Positions 1-6,297 of a stretch of 11,121 bases of DNA are shown here, piece after piece. This stretch comes from Chloroflexota bacterium (GTDB lineage Bacteria; Chloroflexota; Anaerolineae; Anaerolineales; DRKV01). Each line of letters starts with the position of its first letter. Position 1 is the stretch's first letter. The DNA lies in assembly GCA_011051635.1 (NCBI GenBank), contig DRKV01000061.1:1-11121 (forward strand), written 5' to 3'. The notes under the pieces are model-generated. The model was not told the DNA's origin. It made no database searches and worked only from the letters and a program-made list of their open reading frames with translations. Made by a program: the position numbers and the translations under genes.

Positions 1-828
1 AATAACGCCCAGCGCGGCCTGATTGCGATGGCAGCCGAGAACGCCGCCGAAACGCTCTCCATGCTCAAGGCACGCTGGGAGGCCGACGCCCACAAGCAGA
101 GCACCGCCCTGGCCGAACTGCAAAGCGCCCTCGCCCTGCCCCATCCGCCCAACCGCATCGAGTGCTACGACATCTCCAACACCCAGGGAACCTACGCCGT
201 GGGCAGCATGGTGGTCTTCGAACAGGGCGTCCCGAAGAAGAGCCACTACCGCCGCTTCAACATCCGCTCCGTGGTCGGGCCGGACGACTTCGCCAGCATG
301 GAGGAAGTTCTGCGCCGCCGTTTCCGCCGCTGGGAGAGCATCCGGGAGACCAGAGACCAGCCCGGCCACAAGCCCGACCCCTCCTTTGCCCGCTTGCCCG
401 ACCTCCTGATTGTGGACGGCGGCAAAGGGCAGTTGTCGCGGGCCATCAAGGTGCTGCGGGAATTTGATTTGCTGGAACGCGTCCCCGTGGCCGGTCTCGC
501 CAAACGGGAGGAAGAACTCTTCCTTCCGGGACGGGCGGTCCCCCTTTTGTTGGAACGCCGTTCCCAGGGGTTGTACCTCCTTCAGAGGGTGCGCGACGAA
601 GCCCACCGCTTCGCCATCACCGCCCACCGCAGGCGCCGCGCCCGCGAAGGCATCCGCTCCACCCTGGAATCCATCCCCGGAATCGGCCCCCAACGGCGCA
701 AAACCTTGTTACAATACTTCGGCAGCCTCCAGAACATCCGCAAAGCCTCGGTGGAGGAGTTGACAGCCGTCCCCGGCATCACGGCCAAACTGGCGCAGAC
801 CATCAAGGCGTATTTGAGTGCGGAATGA
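1..828 (+). CDS. uvrC: UvrABC excinuclease subunit C, C-terminal part (5' end outside window)
   Basis: UvrC makes the incisions on both sides of a bulky DNA lesion during nucleotide excision repair, working with UvrA and UvrB in the cytoplasm. The frame is open from base 1, so the N-terminal GIY-YIG nuclease and most of the UvrB-binding region are missing; 275 residues are visible. Seen: the RNase H-like endonuclease domain, with IECYDISNTQG (visible residues 53-63, catalytic Asp57), the GSMVVFEQG and YRRFNIRSVVG blocks, LLIVDGGKGQL (second acidic residue Asp139) and the conserved RDEAHRFAITAHR segment. A C-terminal tandem helix-hairpin-helix DNA-binding domain (about residues 224-271) carries IPGIGPQRR and VPGITAKLA. 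The last residues (SAE) and the TGA stop fall inside a 14-bp tandem repeat. Family assignment is certain. Confidence 0.97.
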   Translation, partial: NNAQRGLIAMAAENAAETLSMLKARWEADAHKQSTALAELQSALALPHPPNRIECYDISNTQGTYAVGSMVVFEQGVPKKSHYRRFNIRSVVGPDDFASMEEVLRRRFRRWESIRETRDQPGHKPDPSFARLPDLLIVDGGKGQLSRAIKVLREFDLLERVPVAGLAKREEELFLPGRAVPLLLERRSQGLYLLQRVRDEAHRFAITAHRRRRAREGIRSTLESIPGIGPQRRKTLLQYFGSLQNIRKASVEELTAVPGITAKLAQTIKAYLSAE

Positions 829-857
829 TGAAGGCAGAATGATGAATGCGGAATGGC
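820..857. repeat. 14-bp tandem repeat across the uvrC stop codon
   Basis: Two full units and one partial unit: GCGGAATGATGAAG (820-833), GCAGAATGATGAAT (834-847), GCGGAATG (848-855). The uvrC TGA (826-828) lies in the first unit. The sequence has the look of a dispersed intergenic repeat rather than coding DNA. Confidence 0.75.
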
Positions 858-888
858 ATTCGTGAAAGTTCGTGTTATTCGTGGATAA
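858..888. repeat. Short TTCGTG-based repeat before the response regulator start
   Basis: TTCGTG occurs three times, at 859, 869 and 878, spaced 10 and 9 bp, directly after the 14-bp repeat. It ends on the A of the ATG at 888. It fills the place where a ribosome binding site would be expected, and no clear Shine-Dalgarno sequence is present. Confidence 0.6.
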
Positions 889-1283
889 TGAAGATTGCCT
901 GGTTCACCGACGACGACCAAGACATGATAAAGGCCCTCAGCCTGATGCTGCGGCTGCTGGATTACGAGACGCGCTCTTTTCCCAATGCCCGCAAGGCGGC
1001 TCGCGCCTTGTTGGCAGGGCAGCGTCCCGACCTGCTCATCCTGGATATCAACATGCCCGAAGTCTCCGGCCTGGATTTGCTGGAATTCATCCGCAGCCGC
1101 CGCCAGTGGGACGACCTGCCGGTCATCATGTTCTCCTCGGAGGCCGCCGACGTGCAGGTAGACCACGCCCTGGCGCTGGGAGCCGATGCCTACATCTTCA
1201 AGCCCGTCACGCTCGACGAACTGGAGGCCGCCATCGCCCAGGCCATGCAAAAACGCGGCGGGGAGGAAAGTTTGAAAGTGTGA
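888..1283 (+). CDS. Single-domain response regulator (REC only)
   Basis: A 131-residue CheY-like receiver that takes a phosphoryl group from a histidine kinase and acts through protein contacts, as it has no output domain. Seen: the acidic pocket DDD at residues 8-10, the phospho-acceptor Asp53 in LLILDINMPEVSG, Ser83 in VIMFSS at the switch position, and Lys105 in FKPVT. The start at 888 places the first beta strand (KIAWFTDDD) at the usual distance from the N terminus; an in-frame ATG at 846 would add 14 residues encoded by repeat DNA and is rejected. No good ribosome site precedes either ATG. The C-terminal EESLKV and the stop lie at or in an octamer repeat. No kinase is adjacent, so the partner is unknown. 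Confidence 0.88.
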   Translation: MKIAWFTDDDQDMIKALSLMLRLLDYETRSFPNARKAARALLAGQRPDLLILDINMPEVSGLDLLEFIRSRRQWDDLPVIMFSSEAADVQVDHALALGADAYIFKPVTLDELEAAIAQAMQKRGGEESLKV

Positions 1284-1305
1284 AAGTGTGCAAGTGTGCA
1301 AGTAC
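1274..1305. repeat. 8-bp tandem repeat, GAAAGTGT/GCAAGTGT type
   Basis: Four consecutive octamers: GAAAGTGT (1274), GAAAGTGT (1282), GCAAGTGT (1290), GCAAGTAC (1298). The stop codon of the upstream response regulator (1281-1283) lies inside the array. A related array is found at the 3' end of hutI (2771-2802). Confidence 0.85.
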
Positions 1306-1331
1306 AAAGCACAACGTACCGCTCTCCATCC

Positions 1332-1386
1332 CCAATCGCCCAGTCACCAATTTACCTATTCACTCAATCACCAACTTACCAATTTC
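1332..1386. repeat. 8-bp tandem repeat, CCAATTTA type
   Basis: Seven degenerate units with consensus CCAATTTA: CCAATCGC, CCAGTCA (7 bp), CCAATTTA, CCTATTCA, CTCAATCA, CCAACTTA and CCAATTTC, ending seven bases before the GGAG ribosome site of the 43-residue gene. The style recalls the short tandemly repeated repetitive (STRR) sequences of cyanobacteria. It is not coding, although one frame stays open through it. Confidence 0.85.
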
Positions 1387-1403
1387 CCCTCTGGAGCAAC
1401 CTC

Positions 1404-1535
1404 ATGGCAAAATCCAAGAAGAAAAAACAAATCTCCCGCAGCCAGCGCCGTTCTATGCGTACCCAGCAGATTGTGATGGGCATCTTTGGGGTGCTCATCA
1501 TCCTCTCCATGGTGCTGGCGCTGGTCGCCAAATAA
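1404..1535 (+). CDS. Small basic single-pass membrane protein (43 aa), function unknown
   Basis: I do not recognise a family. The N-terminal 20 residues are strongly basic (nine Lys/Arg, starting MAKSKKKK), followed by one hydrophobic helix at about residues 23-42 (IVMGIFGVLIILSMVLALV) and a final Lys. By the positive-inside rule the N terminus should stay in the cytoplasm, where it might touch RNA, ribosomes or phospholipid head groups; that is inference. The start at 1404 is chosen because GGAG (1393-1396) sits 7 nt upstream; a longer frame from 1296 would translate the octamer array and is rejected. The stop is only 3 nt before hutI, which has no ribosome site of its own, so this small gene probably drives hutI translation by coupling. 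Confidence 0.72.
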   Translation: MAKSKKKKQISRSQRRSMRTQQIVMGIFGVLIILSMVLALVAK

Positions 1536-1538
1536 TCC

Positions 1539-2819
1539 ATGCTTATCGTTCACGCCTCCCAACTGCTCACCGTGCCGGGGCCTCCCCAGCGAGGGACGCG
1601 CCTGGGCGACCTGGGCCTCATCCCGGACGGAGCGTTGCGTATCGTGGAAGGACGCGTCGCCGCGGTGGGGAAATCCGCCGAGTTGTTGCGCGCTTACCCG
1701 CAGGATGAAATCCTGGACGCCGGCGGGCGGGTGGTCATGCCCGGCCTGGTGGACCCCCACACCCACCTGCTGTGGGCCGGCGACCGCGCCGCCGAGTTCG
1801 AGATGCGCTTGCAGGGCAAAACCTACCTGGAAATCCTGCAAGCGGGCGGCGGAATTCTCTCCACGGTGCGCGCCACCCGCTCCGCATCGGTGGAAGAGCT
1901 GGTGGAAGAGAACCGTCCCCGTCTGCTGCGCGCCCTGGAACACGGCACTACCACGATTGAGGTCAAAACCGGCTACGGCCTGGAAACCGCCGCGGAACTC
2001 CGCATGTTGGAAGCCATCCTGCGCCTGGACGCGGAACTGCCCCTGGACATCGTTCCCACCTTTTTGGGGGCGCACGCCATCCCCCCGGAGTGGGGCGACG
2101 ACCCCGAAGGGTACACCGACCACCTGTGCGGGGAGATGCTTCCCGCGGTGGCCTCCTGGTGGAACGAACACGCTGCGGGGCGTCCGCTCCCCTTTGTGGA
2201 TGTCTTCTGCGAGACGGGCGCCTTCACCCTGGCGCAATCCCGCCGCATCCTGGAAACGGCCAAAGGGCTGGGCTTCCCGCTCAAAATCCACGCCGACGAA
2301 TTCGACAACCTCGGGGGCGCAGCCCTGGCCGCCAAACTGGGGGCCGTCTCCGCCGACCACCTGGTAGCCACATCCCAGGCGGATATCGAGGCCCTGGCCG
2401 CCTCCGAGACCGTGGCCGTAGGGCTGCCCTGCACGCCCTTCGGGCTGGCAGAAACGCACTACACCCCGGCGAAGGCCATCCTGGCCGCCAACGGGCTGCT
2501 GGCCCTGGCGACGGACTGCAACCCCGGCACGGCCTGGTGCGAATCCCTGCAATTTGCCATCGCTTTGGGATGCCGCTATATGAAACTCACTCCCGCTCAA
2601 GCCATCGCCGCGGCCACCATCAACGCCGCCGCAGCGGTGGGCCGCGCCGATTCCGTCGGCTCACTGGAGCCGGGCAAACAGGCCGACCTGCTTATCCTGA
2701 AGACTGCCGACTACCGCCACCTGGGGTACCGCTTCGGCATCAATCTGGTGGATACCGTCATCAAGGGCGGGGAAGTGTGCAAGTGTGAAAGCGGGAAAGT
2801 GGCAGGTGCGAAACTATGA
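1539..2819 (+). CDS. hutI: Imidazolonepropionase
   Basis: Third enzyme of histidine breakdown: hydrolyses 4-imidazolone-5-propanoate to N-formimino-L-glutamate in the cytoplasm (EC 3.5.2.7). The 426-residue protein has the amidohydrolase fold. Seen: metal ligands His74 and His76 in DPHTHL, the HutI signature QGKTYLEILQAGGGILSTV (residues 92-110), KTGYGLE (143-149), LGAHAIPPEW with His179, HADEFDNLGG (His251, Glu254), SADHL (His274) and ATDCNPGT with Asp326 as further metal ligand. No hutH, hutU or hutG lies in the window. No Shine-Dalgarno is visible and the start is 3 nt after the preceding stop, which suggests translational coupling. The last 14 or so residues (from VCKCESG) are encoded by an octamer repeat and are not part of the usual HutI core. 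The stop overlaps the next ATG. Confidence 0.95.
   Translation: MLIVHASQLLTVPGPPQRGTRLGDLGLIPDGALRIVEGRVAAVGKSAELLRAYPQDEILDAGGRVVMPGLVDPHTHLLWAGDRAAEFEMRLQGKTYLEILQAGGGILSTVRATRSASVEELVEENRPRLLRALEHGTTTIEVKTGYGLETAAELRMLEAILRLDAELPLDIVPTFLGAHAIPPEWGDDPEGYTDHLCGEMLPAVASWWNEHAAGRPLPFVDVFCETGAFTLAQSRRILETAKGLGFPLKIHADEFDNLGGAALAAKLGAVSADHLVATSQADIEALAASETVAVGLPCTPFGLAETHYTPAKAILAANGLLALATDCNPGTAWCESLQFAIALGCRYMKLTPAQAIAAATINAAAAVGRADSVGSLEPGKQADLLILKTADYRHLGYRFGINLVDTVIKGGEVCKCESGKVAGAKL
2771..2810. repeat. 8-bp repeat inside the 3' end of hutI
   Basis: Units GGAAGTGT (2771), GCAAGTGT (2779), GAAAGCGG (2787) and GAAAGTGG (2795), then a decayed stretch to 2810. It belongs to the same family as the array at 1274-1305 and here is translated as the HutI C-terminal tail. 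Confidence 0.75.
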
Positions 2820-2995
2820 ACATTGACTTTACCGACCCTTTGACCATTCTGCTGGTCGTCGCGGCGTTGATAATCGTCTGGCTGGCGCTGCGCTTCGTCC
2901 TCAAACTGGCCGCTAAAATCTTCGCCTGCGGCTGCGCGGTGATTGCCGTAATTGCCGTTATCCTGCTCGTGCTGGCCTACGCCGCCAACTCCTGA
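2816..2995 (+). CDS. Small two-pass membrane protein (59 aa), function unknown
   Basis: The ATG overlaps the hutI TGA as ATGA, the classic arrangement for translational coupling, and the stop is 6 nt before the HD-domain gene. The protein is almost entirely hydrophobic: a short polar start (MNIDFTDP), helix 1 at about residues 9-28, a basic connector (RFVLKLAAK), and helix 2 at about residues 37-57 with two cysteines (Cys38, Cys40) at its entrance. I do not recognise a family. The coding case rests on the tight packing, the absence of other explanation for this gap and the membrane-like composition; confidence is moderate because the gene is so short. Confidence 0.7.
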   Translation: MNIDFTDPLTILLVVAALIIVWLALRFVLKLAAKIFACGCAVIAVIAVILLVLAYAANS

Positions 2996-3001
2996 GACAG
3001 A

Positions 3002-3658
3002 ATGCGAGCGCTCACTCTCGAACAGGCCCGCGCCTGGTATCCGCCGGATGACATCCACGGCTACGGCCACATCCGCCGCGTCTACGCCCTGGCGATGCAA
3101 CTGGCGCAGGCCGAGGGCGGCGATACAGGTGTCATCGCTGCCGCCGTCTTGCTGCACGATGCTGCCGAAGCCAACCCCAACCAGGAGGGACGCGCCGCCC
3201 ATCACCACGCCTCCGCCGCCTTTGCCCGCCGCATCCTGGAGGCGGAAGAATGGACGGAGGAGCGCATCCAGGCCGTAGAGCACTGCATTCGCGCCCACCG
3301 CTACCGCGACCGCCGCGAGGAACCGGCCACCCTGGAGGCCAAAATCGTCTTCGATGCCGACAAGTTGGACGCCATCGGCGCTATCGGGGTAGCCCGCGCC
3401 CTGGCTCATGCCGCCTTGAGCGGGGCGCCCTTTTTCGCCCCTCCCTCAGAGCACTTCCTCCGCACCGGTCAGACCGAAAAGGACGAGCCGCACAGCGCCT
3501 ATCACGAATATGCCTTCAAGTTGCGTAAAATTCGGGAACGCCTCTACACCCCCACGGCGCGACGCATGGCCGCAGAGCGCCATGCGCTGATGGAACGCTA
3601 CTTTGCACAGTTGCAGGCCGAAGCCGGCAATCCGATGCCGCCTGTTTTGGAGGCTTGA
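3002..3658 (+). CDS. HD-domain phosphohydrolase
   Basis: A 218-residue metal-dependent hydrolase of the HD superfamily, close in layout to the YedJ type of small stand-alone HD proteins. Seen: His23 in DIHGYGHIRRVY, the His52-Asp53 doublet in VLLHDAAE, a histidine-rich loop (residues 67-69), His94 and His99 in the region VEHCIRAHRY, and the closing aspartates in FDADKLDAIGAIG (Asp120, Asp123). These are the metal-binding positions of the family. The substrate cannot be read from the sequence; relatives act on nucleotides and other phosphate esters. The gene follows the 59-residue membrane gene by 6 nt and probably shares its transcript. No terminator is visible downstream. Confidence 0.88.
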   Translation: MRALTLEQARAWYPPDDIHGYGHIRRVYALAMQLAQAEGGDTGVIAAAVLLHDAAEANPNQEGRAAHHHASAAFARRILEAEEWTEERIQAVEHCIRAHRYRDRREEPATLEAKIVFDADKLDAIGAIGVARALAHAALSGAPFFAPPSEHFLRTGQTEKDEPHSAYHEYAFKLRKIRERLYTPTARRMAAERHALMERYFAQLQAEAGNPMPPVLEA

Positions 3659-3748
3659 AACGCCTTGATACCCGGCAGCATCCTTGTACAGACATGACAA
3701 ATCCGTGAAAGACTCTCCCGCTATCTTCCCTTTTCTACAGAAAACGGC

Positions 3749-3754
3749 TACAAT
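3749..3754 (+). promoter_or_regulatory. -10 box TACAAT of a probably leaderless response regulator transcript
   Basis: TACAAT ends 6 nt before the ATG at 3761. A poor -35 candidate, TTCCCT, lies at 3726-3731 with a 17-nt spacer. Transcription from this box would start at or very near the ATG. No clear ribosome site is present in between, which fits a leaderless mRNA. Confidence 0.5.
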
Positions 3755-3760
3755 CGAGAT

Positions 3761-4384
3761 ATGAACGTTCCTCACGGTCCCATTTTGGTAGTAGAAGATG
3801 TCGCCAATATCCGCGAGTTCCTGGCGGTTACCCTGCGTTTCAAGGGGTACCCGGTGGTTACCGCGGCCAACGGCACAGAGGCGCTGGAACACATTGCCAA
3901 TGAGGCTCCTGCTCTCGTTATCACCGATATCTTGATGCCCAAAATGGACGGGTACGCTCTGGTGTACAAACTGCGGACCAACCCCAAAACCAGCAAAATT
4001 CCCGTCATTTTTCTCTCGGCAACCTATGTCACTCCCGAAGACAAAGAATTTGCCATGAGCCTGGGGGCTGTGCGCTTCCTGGAGAAACCAGTAGACACCG
4101 AGGAATTGCTGCTCACCATTGCCGAAACCTTAACCCAGGGGCCACAGACCGGGCCAACGCCACTGAAAAAGGAACATTTCTACCAGGAATATCGCCAACG
4201 CTTGTTGACCAAATTGCGCCACAAAAACGCGCAAATCGCCCGCACCGAACGCCTGCTCAAGACCATCTCCGACGACCAGCGCTCCGTCTTTGAATCCTTG
4301 TTGCAAGAAGCCATGCACCATCGGGACATCATCCAGGAAGAACTGGACGAGTTGGAACGCGCCCTGGCCGAACTGGATGATTGA
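3761..4384 (+). CDS. Response regulator with C-terminal coiled coil
   Basis: A 207-residue protein. Residues 7-125 form a receiver domain: acidic pair Glu12-Asp13, phospho-acceptor Asp56 in LVITDILMPKMDG, switch Ser86 in VIFLSATY and Lys109 in FLEKPVD. The remaining part (about 134-207) is highly charged and helical, with runs such as RTERLLKTISDDQ and EELDELERALAEL that read as a coiled coil; it has no DNA-binding, GGDEF or HD motif. It therefore probably signals by dimerisation or by docking on another protein. The kinase partner is not adjacent. The ATG at 3761 is the only sensible start. A hairpin follows the stop after about 36 nt. Confidence 0.88.
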   Translation: MNVPHGPILVVEDVANIREFLAVTLRFKGYPVVTAANGTEALEHIANEAPALVITDILMPKMDGYALVYKLRTNPKTSKIPVIFLSATYVTPEDKEFAMSLGAVRFLEKPVDTEELLLTIAETLTQGPQTGPTPLKKEHFYQEYRQRLLTKLRHKNAQIARTERLLKTISDDQRSVFESLLQEAMHHRDIIQEELDELERALAELDD

Positions 4385-4420
4385 TTCCCCGCTACCAACC
4401 GGTACCCCCATTTTCCCGCC

Positions 4421-4454
4421 ACAGGAGGAGCAGAACACCCGATGCTCCTCCTGT
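4421..4454 (+). terminator. Perfect 12-bp hairpin; terminator or ribosome-site-masking structure
   Basis: Arms ACAGGAGGAGCA (4421-4432) and TGCTCCTCCTGT (4443-4454) pair perfectly around a 10-nt loop. Only three T follow, so it is a weak intrinsic terminator for the response regulator upstream. The 5' arm contains AGGAGG, a consensus Shine-Dalgarno, which the 3' arm would cover. Both readings are possible. Confidence 0.6.
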
Positions 4455-4480
4455 TTCCATGTGCCTTGAAAAGTCCATGA
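4442..4480 (+). CDS. Possible 12-residue leader peptide upstream of the inositol phosphatase gene
   Basis: An ATG at 4442 opens a 12-codon frame, MLLLFPCALKSP, whose TGA (4478-4480) overlaps the phosphatase ATG (4477-4479) as ATGA. AGGAG at 4426-4430 stands 11 nt upstream of this ATG, while the phosphatase gene itself has no clear ribosome site. Coupled translation through the leader would solve that. The first codons form the arm that hides the ribosome site. A 12-codon frame can arise by chance, so this is a hypothesis. Confidence 0.3.
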   Translation: MLLLFPCALKSP

Positions 4481-5271
4481 ACACTGAACCCACCCTGCAA
4501 GACCTGATTTTACTCGCCCGCCAGGCCGGAGAAATTCTGCGCCTGGGATTTGGGAAGACCCACCAGGTAGATTACAAAAGTCTGATTGACCCCGTCACCG
4601 AGATTGACCGCCAATCCGAAGCCTTCCTGCTGGAGAACATCCGTCGCCGGTTTCCGGAACACCGCATCGTGGCCGAAGAAAACGGAGAATTTCAGGGAGA
4701 TGCCGATGCGCTATGGTACATCGACCCTCTGGATGGCACCGTCAATTACGCGCACGGAATCCCGATTTTTTCGGTTTCGCTGGCCTACGCCCGCGAGGGC
4801 GAGGTGCAATTCGGCGTGGTCTACGCCCCCCAGATGAACGAGTGCTTTGCCGCGGCCCGCGGGGCGGGGGCTACCCTCAACGGACATCCCATTCGCGTCT
4901 CATCCACCTCCGATTTGGACCACAGTTTGCTGGTGACCGGATTCCCTTACCACGTGCGCACTACACCAGAGAACAACCTGAACTGGTACGCCCATTTCGC
5001 CTTGCGGACGCAGGGCGTCCGCCGCCTGGGGTCAGCCGCTCTGGATTTGTGTTACGTGGCTGCCGGGCGTTTCGATGGCTACTGGGAGAAGTTCGTCGAA
5101 CCGTGGGACATCGCCGCCGGGGCGCTGATTGCCCGCGAGGCGGGGGCGCGGGTCACCGCCTACGACGGCGGGGGAGCAATTTTCCGCCGTCCGTGTTCGG
5201 TGATTGCGGCCAACCCATCTATCCACACGGCCATGATGGGGGAATTTCGAGCCAACGGGCTGCGGGGATAG
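4477..5271 (+). CDS. Inositol-1-monophosphatase family protein
   Basis: A 264-residue member of the lithium-sensitive, magnesium-dependent phosphatase family (IMPase/SuhB, also histidinol-phosphatase and FBPase IV relatives). Seen: Glu67-Glu68 in VAEENGE, the family signature WYIDPLDGTVNYAHG (metal ligands Asp83 and Asp86), the DLCYVAAGRFDGYWE block, and the second signature EPWDIAAGALIAREAGA with Asp211. The length is usual for the family. The ATG at 4477 is preferred because it starts just ahead of the first conserved helix; an upstream TTG frame from 4381 would translate through the hairpin. The exact substrate (inositol phosphate, fructose bisphosphate, NADP or histidinol phosphate) cannot be fixed from sequence. 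It is separated from surE by a bidirectional terminator. Confidence 0.93.
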   Translation: MNTEPTLQDLILLARQAGEILRLGFGKTHQVDYKSLIDPVTEIDRQSEAFLLENIRRRFPEHRIVAEENGEFQGDADALWYIDPLDGTVNYAHGIPIFSVSLAYAREGEVQFGVVYAPQMNECFAAARGAGATLNGHPIRVSSTSDLDHSLLVTGFPYHVRTTPENNLNWYAHFALRTQGVRRLGSAALDLCYVAAGRFDGYWEKFVEPWDIAAGALIAREAGARVTAYDGGGAIFRRPCSVIAANPSIHTAMMGEFRANGLRG

Positions 5272-5327
5272 CCCTCGCGGGAGCGTAAGTTCGTCCGCTC
5301 AGGGCAACACAATTACCCCAAAAGCAC

Positions 5328-5357
5328 GACGGGCAGGAGGATTTCCTGCCCGTCTTT
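5328..5357. terminator. Bidirectional intrinsic terminator between convergent genes
   Basis: Perfect 11-bp stem GACGGGCAGGA (5328-5338) with TCCTGCCCGTC (5344-5354), loop GGATT. TTT follows on the plus strand; on the minus strand the stem is followed by GTGCTTTTGG. It can end both the phosphatase transcript (+) and the surE transcript (-). Confidence 0.85.
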
Positions 5358-5372
5358 GGTATCCAGAGGGGT

Positions 5373-6194
5373 TCAAGGAGACGGAGAAGCGCCGTCGAGG
5401 TACTTCTGCAAGGCGCTGAAATCCACCCGCGCCGTCAAGTCCAGGCTGAGCGGCGTGACTGAAACAAGCCGTTCCACCAGCAAGGTGTAGGCGTCCGTCC
5501 CCGGTGTGAAGGTCACGTCCTCCCGACGGCGGTAACCCACCTGACCGGGAGTCCCCCACGGGCGGGGCTTGGGGGGCACGGGGTCGTAGTAACGCTGACG
5601 CTCCTGGCGGGTGATTTTCCAGGGAGTATCCGGGGTGGCGTCGGAGGGCACGTCCACTTTCACGACCCCCACATCGTCAGGCAGGGAACGTCTCAAAAGG
5701 GCGCGGCCAAACAAGGCGGTGAAATGCGCTGCCACGCTGAAATCCACCTCGCGGGAGTACGAAAAATGATGCTCGTGCGATGTTTCCAGCGAGACCGCCA
5801 GGGCAGGGATACCCAGCGAAGCGGCCTCCAGCGCGGCTCCCACCGTGCCGGAAATGGTCACCCCGGGGCCGACGTTTTCGCCATAATTGATACCGGAAAC
5901 CACCAGGTCCGGCCTGCGGGGGGTGATTTCCAGGATGCCGTGCAGAACGGTCTGCGCCGGAGAGCCTCCCACAGCGTACACCGTCCAGGGCTGCCCGTGT
6001 ACCGTCAATTGCCGGGGCTGAATGGCGCCATCCGAGGCGAGGGGCAGACTGCGCCCCGCCGCGGAGGATTGCTCGCGGGGTGCAACGACGTGCACATACC
6101 CCAGGGATGACAAAACCTCCGCCGCAGCCCACAGGCCAGGGGAAAGGATACCATCATCGTTGGTCAACAGGATTTGAATATCGTCGTTCTTCAT
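5373..6194 (-). CDS. surE: 5'/3'-nucleotidase SurE
   Basis: SurE removes the phosphate from 5'- and 3'-nucleoside monophosphates and is linked to stationary-phase survival; it is a cytoplasmic, divalent-metal-dependent enzyme. The 273-residue protein shows ILLTNDDGILSPG (metal ligands Asp13, Asp14) at the N terminus, APREQSSAAGRSL with the conserved Ser43/Ser44 region, VSGINYGENVGPG with Asn103, and SGTVGAALEAASLGIPALAVS. The usual tyrosine before SGTVGAA is replaced by isoleucine. The start at 6194 is set by TGAGG 7 nt upstream and by the distance to the first motif. The frame stays open upstream through the tRNA gene, but that extension is not protein. The gene lies downstream of the tRNA terminator; its own promoter is not obvious. 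Confidence 0.95.
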   Translation of the reverse strand: MKNDDIQILLTNDDGILSPGLWAAAEVLSSLGYVHVVAPREQSSAAGRSLPLASDGAIQPRQLTVHGQPWTVYAVGGSPAQTVLHGILEITPRRPDLVVSGINYGENVGPGVTISGTVGAALEAASLGIPALAVSLETSHEHHFSYSREVDFSVAAHFTALFGRALLRRSLPDDVGVVKVDVPSDATPDTPWKITRQERQRYYDPVPPKPRPWGTPGQVGYRRREDVTFTPGTDAYTLLVERLVSVTPLSLDLTARVDFSALQKYLDGASPSP

Positions 6195-6267
6195 GGCAAA
6201 CCTCATCTTAACCGGCATCGGGGAGGGGCAAAGGCCGTAATCACAGGGGAGAAATAACGCATCCAAC

Positions 6268-6294
6268 AAAAAAGGAGCGGGAAGCCGCTCCTTT
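6268..6294 (-). terminator. Intrinsic terminator of the tRNA-Arg gene
   Basis: On the minus strand AAAGGAGCGG pairs perfectly with CCGCTCCTTT around a CTTC tetraloop, followed by a run of T reaching six in total. It starts 3 nt after the encoded CCA, so the tRNA is transcribed as a single unit. Confidence 0.9.
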
Positions 6295-6297
6295 ACA

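Noticed and set aside
1274..1386. CRISPR array
   Set aside because: Units are contiguous 8-mers without spacers, and there are no cas genes in the window.
1368..2600. 410-codon open frame on the minus strand opposite hutI
   Set aside because: Antisense shadow of a gene with full HutI motifs; the translation is Gly/Gln/Arg-rich without domain signal.
4381..4476. TTG start giving the inositol phosphatase 32 more residues
   Set aside because: The extension translates the hairpin, is Pro/Arg-rich and unlike the family's N terminus.
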